Shown piece by piece: positions 27,200-33,977 of a stretch of DNA of 64,000 nt. Below the pieces are notes generated by a model. It was not told the origin of the DNA. It made no database searches and saw only the letters and a list, made by a program, of their open reading frames with translations. Positions within the stretch are counted from its first letter, which is position 1. Each line of letters opens with the position of its first letter. The position numbers and the translations under genes are program-made. The stretch lies in assembly GCF_946190065.1 (NCBI RefSeq), contig NZ_CAMHZD010000012.1, positions 1 through 64,000 on the forward strand, written 5' to 3'. This DNA comes from Streptococcus mitis (GTDB lineage Bacteria; Bacillota; Bacilli; Lactobacillales; Streptococcaceae).

Positions 27200-27949
27200 A
27201 TGTTTTATACTTATTTACGTGGATTGGTTGTATTGCTCCTCTGGTCCATCAATGGCAATGCCCACTATCATAATACTAATAAAATTCCTAATCAAGATGA
27301 AAATTATATTCTGGTTGCACCTCACCGCACCTGGTGGGATCCTGTTTACATGGCCTTTGCGACCAAGCCAAAACAATTCATCTTTATGGCCAAAAAAGAA
27401 CTCTTTACCAACCGTATCTTTGGTTGGTGGATTCGTATGTGTGGTGCCTTTCCTATCGACCGTGAAAATCCAAGCGCCTCTGCCATCAAATATCCTATCA
27501 ATGTCCTCAAAAAAAGTGACCGCTCTCTCATCATGTTTCCAAGTGGAAGCCGCCACTCAAACGATGTCAAGGGTGGCGTAGCTCTGATTGCCAAAATGGC
27601 CAAGGTCCGTATCATGCCGGTTACCTACACAGGTCCTATGACTTTGAAGGGATTAGTTAGCCGTGAACGTGTCGATATGAACTTTGGAAATCCAATCGAT
27701 ATCTCAGATATCAAGAAAATGAATGATGAAGGCATTGAAACAGTCGCCAATCGCATTCAAGCAGAATTCCAACGTTTGGACCAAGAAACGAAACAATGGC
27801 ACAATGATAAAAAACCAAACCCACTCTGGTGGTTTATCCGCATCCCTGCTCTCATCCTTGCCATTATCCTCGCTATCCTAACCATCATCTTTAGCTTCAT
27901 CGCAAGCTTTATCTGGAATCCAGATAAGAAAAGAGAAAAACTTAGTTAA
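27200..27949 (+). CDS. plsC: 1-acyl-sn-glycerol-3-phosphate acyltransferase
   Basis: This 249-residue acyltransferase makes phosphatidic acid for membrane lipids. The catalytic HRTWWD (HX4D) lies near residues 47-52, and the substrate motif FPSGSRHS at about 115-122. A hydrophobic C-terminal segment (about 215-240) should anchor it to the membrane. The start is ATG 27200, 8 nt after GGAG; the frame opens earlier but that part includes the promoter. Confidence 0.88.
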   Translation: MFYTYLRGLVVLLLWSINGNAHYHNTNKIPNQDENYILVAPHRTWWDPVYMAFATKPKQFIFMAKKELFTNRIFGWWIRMCGAFPIDRENPSASAIKYPINVLKKSDRSLIMFPSGSRHSNDVKGGVALIAKMAKVRIMPVTYTGPMTLKGLVSRERVDMNFGNPIDISDIKKMNDEGIETVANRIQAEFQRLDQETKQWHNDKKPNPLWWFIRIPALILAIILAILTIIFSFIASFIWNPDKKREKLS

Positions 27950-27958
27950 ATACAACAA

Positions 27959-27985
27959 TCCCTTGGCAAAAGCCAAGGGATAAAT
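27959..27985. terminator. Terminator between the acyltransferase and esterase genes
   Basis: ATCCCTTGGC and GCCAAGGGAT arms with an AAAA loop serve the converging genes on both sides. Confidence 0.88.
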
Positions 27986-27988
27986 CTT

Positions 27989-28681
27989 TTATTCGATTTT
28001 CCATTTTTGAGCCAACCAGCTAGAAAAAGCTAGAAATCGTTCAGCTACTTGTTCATGGTGCCCATAAGGATCAAAGACAAATTGACCGTTCGGATAGCGT
28101 TTCTGAAGACTGGTATGGATCTGCTCAGCATAGACTGGTGCTTGAGCCAAGCGATTGCTATGATTGATTCCTTCTGTTTGACCGTTCTGTAAATACAGCA
28201 AACAGTCCAAATTTTTCACATTTTCTTCCTTGCAGTAAGTCACAAAATCAGGATACCAAAAGGAACCGCAGATCGAAAAGACACAGGAAACCTTGTCAAA
28301 GCTGAAAAGACTGTAGACTGCCGCCAAACCACCTAGTGAGTAGCCTCCATAAGCAAGGCGAGTTTCGTCCAGGCGATAAAGCGACTGCAACTTGTCTAAA
28401 AGACCTTCGAACAAATGATCATGATAGACCTTGGCCTGACCTCCAAAATCTGGAGCCCCATCTCTCAGAGCAGATGCCTTCCAGGGAGTGTAATCGTCTA
28501 AGCGATTTTTAGAGGTCAAGCCCACTAAAATCACAGATTCGGAAAGGAACGATAGGAAATCCAAGTTTCCATCATTCAATAAAATAGTCGGATAGGTTTG
28601 ATTGGGGTCGTAGTTAGAAGGAAGGCTTATTTTGACTTGAATTCCTTCCCAATCAAACTCATTATTTATTGATAAAGTCAT
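27989..28681 (-). CDS. Putative ferric-siderophore esterase (Fes/IroE-like fold)
   Basis: This 230-residue alpha/beta hydrolase of the esterase family PF00756 type has the nucleophile elbow GYSLGG at about residue 120 and a late His in DPYGHHEQ. It has no signal peptide, so it should be cytosolic. It is the last gene of the iron-siderophore operon and overlaps the binding-protein gene by 20 nt. In other bacteria such esterases cut imported ferric trilactone siderophores to release iron; that role here is inferred from context. ATG 28681 is preferred over an upstream TTG at 28702. Confidence 0.72.
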   Translation of the reverse strand: MTLSINNEFDWEGIQVKISLPSNYDPNQTYPTILLNDGNLDFLSFLSESVILVGLTSKNRLDDYTPWKASALRDGAPDFGGQAKVYHDHLFEGLLDKLQSLYRLDETRLAYGGYSLGGLAAVYSLFSFDKVSCVFSICGSFWYPDFVTYCKEENVKNLDCLLYLQNGQTEGINHSNRLAQAPVYAEQIHTSLQKRYPNGQFVFDPYGHHEQVAERFLAFSSWLAQKWKIE

Positions 28682-29672
28682 TGATTTTCTCAAGGGAATC
28701 AATCACTGCTGGACCATAGTCCATCAATTCATCGTAAGAGATAGTCATGATTTTTTGATTCTTAATAGCAGCAACGCTTTCCAAAACAGCATTTGCCTTC
28801 ATCAACTCTACTGCTTTTCCATCCAATTTTTTATTGCGGTCGCTGGTTACATAGATAATCAATTCAGGATCCATTGACACGAGGTTTTCCAAGGTCAAGC
28901 CTGATGTCCCCGTAGCAACGTTTGTATAACCAAGTTGGTTCAGCAAACTTTCTTGCAAAGCAGACTTGTAGGCACCGAAGGTTTCATCATTATAAGCAAC
29001 CATAATCAAAGCCTTTTTCTTTTCACCTTGACTTGCTGGATTTGCTTTCTTAACAGCGTCAATTTTAGTTTGTAATTGGGCTGCGTATTCATTAGCCTTG
29101 TCCTGAACATTAAAAATCATTCCCAGATTTTTGACATCTTCTACAATATTCCCCAAATCTTGCTGAATTGTTGAGAGAGAAGCTTTTTGCGTATAAACTG
29201 GGATTTTGTTTTCATTCCAAGTGCTAACTGTCCCCAAGGATTTTTCAGAAAACATCATGTTTCGACCCATCACAGCGTCTGGCTCATAAGAAAGGACTGT
29301 CTCTTGTGAGACTGTTTTTTTATCCCCAATTTGAGGAATCGTCGCAATCGCGTCCTTGTATTTGTCCGTCACAGCATTGTCTGGATTGAGCATGCCAACA
29401 ATTTTATCCTTCAACCCCAACTCCAATAAGATTTCAGTGGTTGAAAGATTGTTGGTGATAACTTTTTCAGGTGCCTTTTCAAAAACTTGTTCGACTTCAT
29501 TTCCTTTAGCATCATAGGTCTTAACCGTTAACGGATAAGTCGTCTCTGCGTTAGCCTTTTGACTTGTCTCTGTGCTAGATTGTGTGGTAGCTTTTTCTGT
29601 AGTAGTATTTCCACAAGCTGCCAAAGTTAAGGTAGCTACTGTCACGAGTAAAATACTGAGTGTTTTTTTCAT
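28662..29672 (-). CDS. Iron-siderophore ABC transporter substrate-binding lipoprotein
   Basis: This 336-residue lipoprotein has the lipobox TLAAC (Cys at about residue 20), a Thr/Ser-rich linker and a FecB/BtuF-type fold (class III binding protein) with the central helix. Phrases such as PEKVITNNLSTTEILLELGL and LISMDPELIIYVTS-like segments are typical. It captures a ferric-siderophore or related metal chelate at the surface. The gene lies 19 nt after the ATPase gene. Confidence 0.85.
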   Translation of the reverse strand: MKKTLSILLVTVATLTLAACGNTTTEKATTQSSTETSQKANAETTYPLTVKTYDAKGNEVEQVFEKAPEKVITNNLSTTEILLELGLKDKIVGMLNPDNAVTDKYKDAIATIPQIGDKKTVSQETVLSYEPDAVMGRNMMFSEKSLGTVSTWNENKIPVYTQKASLSTIQQDLGNIVEDVKNLGMIFNVQDKANEYAAQLQTKIDAVKKANPASQGEKKKALIMVAYNDETFGAYKSALQESLLNQLGYTNVATGTSGLTLENLVSMDPELIIYVTSDRNKKLDGKAVELMKANAVLESVAAIKNQKIMTISYDELMDYGPAVIDSLEKINDFINK

Positions 29673-29691
29673 CTTGTTTTCCTTTTCATTC

Positions 29692-30447
29692 TTATAAATA
29701 GTGAATCATAGCTTGCTGATCCTCGGTCCAAGTCACCTGACTTTGAACTCCGTATATAGTTTGCAATGACTCAGGGGTGATAGTCTCCTTTGGAGTCCCT
29801 TGGTAAAGGATTTCTCCCTCTTTCATCAGATAGAGATAATCCGAATAGCGACAAGCAAGTTGAATATCATGCAAGACAGCTAGAACATTGACCTTGAGAT
29901 TCTTCACAATGGCCAACAAGTCTAGCTGATACTTGATATCCAAGTGATTGGTTGGTTCGTCCAGGAGCAAGAGAGTCGGTTCTTGCGCCAAGGCTCGGGC
30001 TAACAAAACTCGCTGTTTCTCTCCCCCTGACAGAGACGAATAGAGACGAGTTTTCTTCTCGAGCATATCCACCTTAACGAGGGCATCTTGAACGAGAGTA
30101 AAATCCCTTTCCCTTTCCTTCTGTAAAAAAGAGAGGTGGGGAGTTCTTCCCAGCAAGACGATTTCTTCAACTGTACAATCAAACTGCAGTTGGTTAAACT
30201 GGGTCACAACTGCCATTTGCTTGGCTGTTTCTTTGAGTGACCAATGATCCAGCGGCTTTCCATCTAGGCTTATCAAGCCTTTGTCCGCCTTTTCCTGACG
30301 ATAGAGGAGTTTAAGCAAGCTGGTTTTTCCGCTTCCATTTGGTCCTAATATCGTGTGAAATTGATTCCCCTCAACCTTAAGAGAGACTCCTTTGAGGATT
30401 TTTTTCTCTCCTAGTCCAAAATGGATATCCTGACAAATCAAGTCCAT
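29692..30447 (-). CDS. Iron-siderophore ABC transporter ATP-binding protein (FecE type)
   Basis: This 251-residue ATPase shows Walker A GPNGSGKTSLLKL at about 34-46, signature LSGGEKQRVLLARAL, Walker B LLLLDEPTNHLD and the switch His in VLHD. It is the FecE/FhuC type. It starts one base after the permease stop, so translation is coupled. Confidence 0.92.
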   Translation of the reverse strand: MDLICQDIHFGLGEKKILKGVSLKVEGNQFHTILGPNGSGKTSLLKLLYRQEKADKGLISLDGKPLDHWSLKETAKQMAVVTQFNQLQFDCTVEEIVLLGRTPHLSFLQKERERDFTLVQDALVKVDMLEKKTRLYSSLSGGEKQRVLLARALAQEPTLLLLDEPTNHLDIKYQLDLLAIVKNLKVNVLAVLHDIQLACRYSDYLYLMKEGEILYQGTPKETITPESLQTIYGVQSQVTWTEDQQAMIHYL

Positions 30448-30448
30448 A

Positions 30449-31495
30449 TCAGACCCTCACCTCCCTTCGCCTACCTCCAACAATATAGATAAAGAAGGGA
30501 GCACCTACTAAGGCTGTGAAAATACCAATAGGAAGCTCTGCGTTTGGAATGATGATACGAGAGAGTACGTCTGCCCAGATGACAAAGAGGGAACCCAGCA
30601 AGGTTGCAACAGGAAAAAGCCTCTTGTAATTCGTTCCTACTAACCCTCGAGCTAAATGTGGAGTAATCAGACCGACAAATCCAATAATCCCACAGGTTGC
30701 CACTAAGACTGCTGTCAGCACAGCCACCATGGTCACATAAAGATACCAATAAAAGCGTAAGGGAATCCCCAAAGTTAAAGCAGCCTCATCTCCCATCATC
30801 ATCGCATTGAAAACACGATACTGAGTAGAGAAAAATAGAAAGGCTATTCCTACTACTATAGTTGGCAGGACCAAGTCTGCCCAGGAAGTCCCAGCGAGCG
30901 AGCCCATGGTCCAAAACTTAATGGTCATCACACTGTCCGCATTAGCGCCAACTGAGATAATAAAGTTGGAAAAAGCTAGAAAGAGAGCATTGACCACCGT
31001 TCCTGATAAGATCAGACTAGATGTTGTCATCCTTCCCTGCATAGAGGCAATGATGAGGACAGCAATTGTTGCCAAAATAGCTCCAAGAAAAGCTCCAAGG
31101 CTAATCATCACTTTTAAACCAAGAATGATGCTCAAGGTTGCACCTAGAGTTGCACCAGCAGAGATGCCTAAGACATAGGGCTCAGCGATGGGATTGTTCA
31201 CTGTAGACTGCATCACGCTACCACACATAGAAAGGCCTGCTCCTGCTATCAGACCTAACAATACTCGAGGGAATCTCATGTTCCATACAATGGCAAGAGT
31301 GGACTTGGAAACCTCTCCTACCTCAAGAGGAAATCCCAACCTGCTCAAAATAATCCGATAGGTATCTCCTAGATCAATCGCAACAGATCCCATTGAAACT
31401 GCTAGAAAGAGAGAAATCCCTAAAATACCTAGCAAAATGACTAAAAGTAACACAAATTGCTGGTCTTGTCGGCTTCCAGAAAATTTGGAAAACAT
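30449..31495 (-). CDS. Iron-siderophore ABC transporter permease (FecCD type)
   Basis: This 348-residue protein has about ten membrane helices and the FecCD signatures (RVLLGLIAGAGLSMCGSVMQ and CGIIGFVGLITPHLAR). Only one permease gene is present, so the channel is probably a homodimer, unlike the two-permease Pia and Piu systems of pneumococcus. It is the first gene of the operon permease-ATPase-lipoprotein-esterase, with ribosome site GGAGG. Confidence 0.9.
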   Translation of the reverse strand: MFSKFSGSRQDQQFVLLLVILLGILGISLFLAVSMGSVAIDLGDTYRIILSRLGFPLEVGEVSKSTLAIVWNMRFPRVLLGLIAGAGLSMCGSVMQSTVNNPIAEPYVLGISAGATLGATLSIILGLKVMISLGAFLGAILATIAVLIIASMQGRMTTSSLILSGTVVNALFLAFSNFIISVGANADSVMTIKFWTMGSLAGTSWADLVLPTIVVGIAFLFFSTQYRVFNAMMMGDEAALTLGIPLRFYWYLYVTMVAVLTAVLVATCGIIGFVGLITPHLARGLVGTNYKRLFPVATLLGSLFVIWADVLSRIIIPNAELPIGIFTALVGAPFFIYIVGGRRREVRV

Positions 31496-31523
31496 GCAAA
31501 CCTCCTTTGATAGAATCTTAAAA

Positions 31524-31578
31524 ATTTAGAAAATTCTCATGAAAAGTATATCATATTTTCAACAATGGAACAAGATAA
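31524..31578 (-). promoter_or_regulatory. Promoter of the siderophore operon with inverted repeat
   Basis: On the minus strand TTGTTC, a 17-bp spacer and TATACT with extended -10 TGA precede the permease by about 50 nt. TGAAAA and TTTTCA half-sites flank the -10 hexamer. They may bind a metal-responsive repressor, but they match no consensus I know. Confidence 0.45.
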
Positions 31579-31598
31579 GAAAAATAAATATAGTTGGT

Positions 31599-31688
31599 CT
31601 TACAGTGCTAATAATCATAACCGAAGATTATACTTGAGTATATCGAGGTAAAGTGACAACATAAAAAGCCCTCTGAAAATCAGAGAGC
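31599..31688. repeat. 90-bp direct repeat, copy 1 (second copy at 32941-33030)
   Basis: This 90-bp block, from CTTACAGTGCTA to the CTCTGAAAATCAGAG hairpin, recurs with few differences at 32941-33030. Positions 31663-31721 also recur at 32692-32750. The copies bracket cadD. The hairpin end acts as the cadD terminator on the minus strand (31663-31689). Confidence 0.85.
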
Positions 31689-31729
31689 CAATTTGAGCTC
31701 GGGATAAAATCCTAGTGAAACAAAAAAAT

Positions 31730-32350
31730 CTACACGGTCAGAAAAGTCTCTATCGTGCCATTTTCATACATGATGTATAGTCCAAGCAGAATGAATACTA
31801 AGGGCACAATGATTCGCTCGTATTTTTCAATTGTCTCGAATATTAAGGGAATAGAGGATAACACCCGACTAATCTCGCATAAGATAATTATGCCGATTAC
31901 AAACACAAGCAAGGCCACGAGGGTCTGTGACCAATCTAATGAAGCAAAATAAGGTATATAGATACCTAAATTATCTCCGCCAGACGCAATTGTCAGCAAT
32001 GTAACTGTCCAAAACAGTTGATTTGCCTTGCTTTGTTCTAATCTTTCAATAATTTCTTCCTCTTCTTCCTCTTCTTCCTCACCTTCTCCAACAATTGCAA
32101 AGCGAATCCCTAAATAGATAGGGATTAAACCAAGCAATCCAACCATCCATTCTTCAGGCACGAAATTAACGACATAAGCAGCAACTAAACTCGCCCCTAC
32201 AAGTAAGCCTGTGCCTAGATATTGCCCCGCATAAATATGCCATTTTTGTTTATTCTGTGATAGCTGTGCAAATAAAATAAATAAAATAATTAAATAATCG
32301 ATACTGGTGGAAATATAAACACCAATAGCAGATATGATTGTCTGTCCCAT
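31730..32350 (-). CDS. cadD: Cadmium resistance transporter CadD
   Basis: This 206-residue integral membrane protein of the CadD/LysE-like superfamily has five to six helices, a central acidic loop with a run of nine glutamates, and the conserved ASGGDNLGIYIPYFA motif after it. The family exports Cd2+ and perhaps other divalent cations. ATG 32350 has the ribosome site AGGAGG. It stands alone behind an operator-bearing promoter and a small leader ORF, and no CadC or CadX regulator is adjacent. Confidence 0.88.
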   Translation of the reverse strand: MGQTIISAIGVYISTSIDYLIILFILFAQLSQNKQKWHIYAGQYLGTGLLVGASLVAAYVVNFVPEEWMVGLLGLIPIYLGIRFAIVGEGEEEEEEEEEIIERLEQSKANQLFWTVTLLTIASGGDNLGIYIPYFASLDWSQTLVALLVFVIGIIILCEISRVLSSIPLIFETIEKYERIIVPLVFILLGLYIMYENGTIETFLTV

Positions 32351-32380
32351 AAAAAACCTCCTGTATTGGTCAGTAATAAA

Positions 32381-32455
32381 TCAGCAGATTTTAGGAGAGC
32401 ACAGACACATTAATTTAGCTATCGCTAGTGGGTAATGTCGAACATAGGAAAGCAT
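32381..32455 (-). CDS. 24-residue Cys-containing leader peptide upstream of cadD
   Basis: A 24-codon ORF starts at ATG 32455 behind the very strong ribosome site GAGGAGGAG and stops 31 nt before cadD. Its peptide ends CLCSPKIC, with three cysteines in the last eight residues. Its 3' part includes CTCCT, complementary to the AGGAG of the cadD ribosome site; an AAATC/GATTT hairpin spans its stop codon. This is the layout of a translational attenuator. The role is inference; the ORF and pairing are seen. Confidence 0.5.
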   Translation of the reverse strand: MLSYVRHYPLAIAKLMCLCSPKIC

Positions 32456-32519
32456 TTTACTCCTCCTCAAAAAGTAGTTACAAAGTAATTTCTAACTGGA
32501 ATTCGGTGACTACTTCCAT

Positions 32520-32555
32520 GTAAAGTATAACATACTATACTTTACTTCGTAAAGT
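32520..32555 (-). promoter_or_regulatory. cadD promoter with three half-site operator
   Basis: Perfect 10-bp arms GTAAAGTATA (32520-32529) and TATACTTTAC (32536-32545) are joined to a third half-site GTAAAGT (32549-32555), which forms a second palindrome with ACTTTAC at 32539-32545. The extended -10 (TGT TATACT, 32529-32524 on the minus strand) is inside the first arm, so a bound regulator would block it. The leader to cadD would be about 167 nt. Confidence 0.65.
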
Positions 32556-32582
32556 GTGGGCTCTCCGAGGGGGCTTGCAGAC

Positions 32583-32611
32583 AGCTACTCGGCTTTTCAA
32601 GCCGAGTAGCT
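32583..32611. repeat. Perfect 13-bp hairpin without T tract
   Basis: Arms AGCTACTCGGCTT and AAGCCGAGTAGCT enclose TTC. No run of T follows on either strand, so it is a poor terminator. The G+C-rich DNA around it (32556-32620) differs from its surroundings and may be a scar of an inserted element. Confidence 0.7.
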
Positions 32612-32691
32612 ACGCACCTTTATAGTGTAATTAGCTGATACCATTTGAGGTTTTTGTAGTCTCCAAAATTGTGACCGATAAAACCTCAATA

Positions 32692-32750
32692 AAAAAGCCC
32701 TCTGAAAATCAGAGAGCTAATTTGAGATTGGGATAAAATCCTAGTGAAAA
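32692..32750. repeat. 59-bp repeat copy matching 31663-31721
   Basis: The block from AAAAAGCCCTCTGAAAATC to CCTAGTGAAA matches the distal part of the repeat downstream of cadD with a few changes. Confidence 0.8.
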
Positions 32751-32831
32751 AGATGAAACTCCTTGCATTGATCGAACACTGTGTCATTTCCCTATTTTCA
32801 TACGGATTTCTTACGCCCTTAGCATCATGAT

Positions 32832-32881
32832 TCTTGCTGGATAAAACGTTTATAGACTAGACGGCGAGGAGAAGAATGTAC
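32832..32881. repeat. Truncated copy of the 104-bp inverted-repeat element
   Basis: About 50 bp starting TCTTGCTGGATAAAACG match the left half of the element at 33036-33139 with scattered substitutions; the right half is missing. Confidence 0.65.
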
Positions 32882-32903
32882 GAAAATTTCAGTGAAACAA
32901 AAA

Positions 32904-32931
32904 AATCTCCCCGAAGGGAGATCATTCTGGT
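32904..32931 (-). terminator. Strong hairpin terminator on the minus strand
   Basis: ATCTCCC and GGGAGAT arms around a TTCG tetraloop are followed by TTTTTTT on the minus strand. It would stop read-through from rpsO. Confidence 0.8.
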
Positions 32932-32940
32932 TTATTTTAC

Positions 32941-33030
32941 CTTACAGTGCTAGGAACTGTAACCGAAGATTATACTTGAGTATATCGAGGTAAGGTGACA
33001 ACGTAAAAAGCCCTCTGAAAATCAGAGAGC
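32941..33030. repeat. 90-bp direct repeat, copy 2
   Basis: Second copy of the block at 31599-31688, the same length and orientation. Its hairpin end (33003-33031) reads as the rpsO terminator on the minus strand, with CTCTGATTTTCAGAG followed by GGGCTTTTT. Confidence 0.85.
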
Positions 33031-33035
33031 TACAG

Positions 33036-33139
33036 TCTTGCTGGATAAACCGTTTATAGACTAGGCGACGAGGCGAAGATTGTACTAATGGTACATCGAG
33101 CCGAAGCCAACGAAGTATAGAAACGGTTTAGACGCAAGA
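33036..33139. repeat. 104-bp inverted-repeat element, RUP-like, abutting rpsO
   Basis: Terminal arms TCTTGC/GCAAGA and inner AAACCGTTT...AAACGGTTT with TATA pairs make one long imperfect hairpin. Size and structure suit a small non-autonomous streptococcal repeat such as RUP, but I cannot confirm the family by memory of its consensus. It ends exactly one base before the rpsO stop codon. Confidence 0.55.
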
Positions 33140-33409
33140 TTAGCGACGAAGTCCTAGAGAGTTGATCAACTCACGGTAACGGTTAACGTCGTTTTTACGC
33201 AAGTATGCAAGCAAGTTACGACGGCGACCGATTTTTTTCATCAATCCACGGTAAGTAGCGTGGTCTTTTTTGTGTTGTTTGATGTGTTCGTTAAGGTGGT
33301 TGATTTCCCAAGTAAGGACAGCAACTTGAACCTCTACTGAACCTGTATCACCTTCGTGACGTGCATATTGTGCGATGATTTCATTTTTTTTCTCTTTTGA
33401 GATTGCCAT
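33140..33409 (-). CDS. rpsO: 30S ribosomal protein S15
   Basis: This 89-residue S15 has the typical start [30 protein letters not shown] and the rRNA-binding segment [28 protein letters not shown]15 binds 16S rRNA helices 20-22 early in small-subunit assembly. It is monocistronic with its own promoter, a structured 84-nt leader and the ribosome site AAGGAG. Confidence 0.98.
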   Translation of the reverse strand: MAISKEKKNEIIAQYARHEGDTGSVEVQVAVLTWEINHLNEHIKQHKKDHATYRGLMKKIGRRRNLLAYLRKNDVNRYRELINSLGLRR

Positions 33410-33528
33410 GATGTTTCTCCTTTTTATTTGGCTTCATCCGAGTGACAGGTTGGCATGCCTGCAACCAAGAAGAAGTTATTTGCCTTTACGACAATCCTTA
33501 TTCTACCAATAACTAACTTCTTTGTCAA
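33410..33528 (-). promoter_or_regulatory. rpsO promoter and structured leader
   Basis: TTGACA (33528-33523), a 17-bp spacer and TAGAAT (33505-33500) give a strong minus-strand promoter. The leader of about 84 nt contains GGTTG and CCAACC arms around GGCATGCC-like sequence and a second CACTCGG/AAGCC region. S15 often represses its own mRNA through such leaders; that is expected but not shown here. Confidence 0.65.
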
Positions 33529-33651
33529 CAGATTTACTTTCTTTCTCTTTATTTCACTAGCATCATTAAGAGTATCAACTTCTTCTAATATTACCATATC
33601 TGATTGCCGACACCTTTCCAACAAGGAAATTCAAAAAAATCTACAAAAATC

Positions 33652-33679
33652 TTGAAAATTTTCACAATCATGCTATAAT
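33652..33679 (+). promoter_or_regulatory. thrS promoter
   Basis: TTGAAA (33652-33657), a 16-bp spacer and TATAAT (33674-33679) with an extended -10 TGC; the start would be near 33686. Confidence 0.75.
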
Positions 33680-33685
33680 AATCCA

Positions 33686-33900
33686 TAGAGACAAGTCACT
33701 TAGTCCCTTTCTACTAGAGAGTGCGTGGTTGCTGGAAACGCATAGGAAGCCTAAACTGATACTACTCTTGAGTTTTTTATGAAAACATAAAACGGTGGCT
33801 ACGTTAAAGCCAATCAGAGGTGTCCCTCTCTTTTGAGGTACATAAATGAAGGTGGAACCACGTTGCGACGTCCTTTCGAGGAGGTCGCTTTTTGTTTTTC
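33686..33900 (+). promoter_or_regulatory. Threonine T-box riboswitch of thrS
   Basis: The leader shows a long stem I region (33690-33790), the T-box motif AAGGTGGAACCACG at 33849-33862 and, after it, a GCGAC/GTCGC terminator hairpin (33865-33896) with a T run. ACT triplets that could be the threonine specifier lie near 33755-33766. Uncharged tRNA-Thr would stabilise the antiterminator and allow thrS transcription. Confidence 0.9.
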
Positions 33901-33977
33901 TAGCTTTCACAATCCTCTGTCCCTGTTTTTAAAATAGGGTTCACACATTCGTCAATAATATAAGTAAGGAGAACATC

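Larger units (their letters stand above)
32456..33139. other. Repeat-rich gap between cadD leader and rpsO
   Basis: This gap of nearly 700 bp has no gene that I can support. In order it holds the cadD operator, a perfect hairpin (32583), a TTGAGGTTTT/AAAACCTCAA inverted pair (32645-32690), the 59-bp repeat copy (32692-32750), a truncated RUP-like piece (32832-32881), a terminator hairpin (32906-32930), the second 90-bp repeat copy (32941-33030) and a 104-bp inverted-repeat element (33036-33139). Confidence 0.7.
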
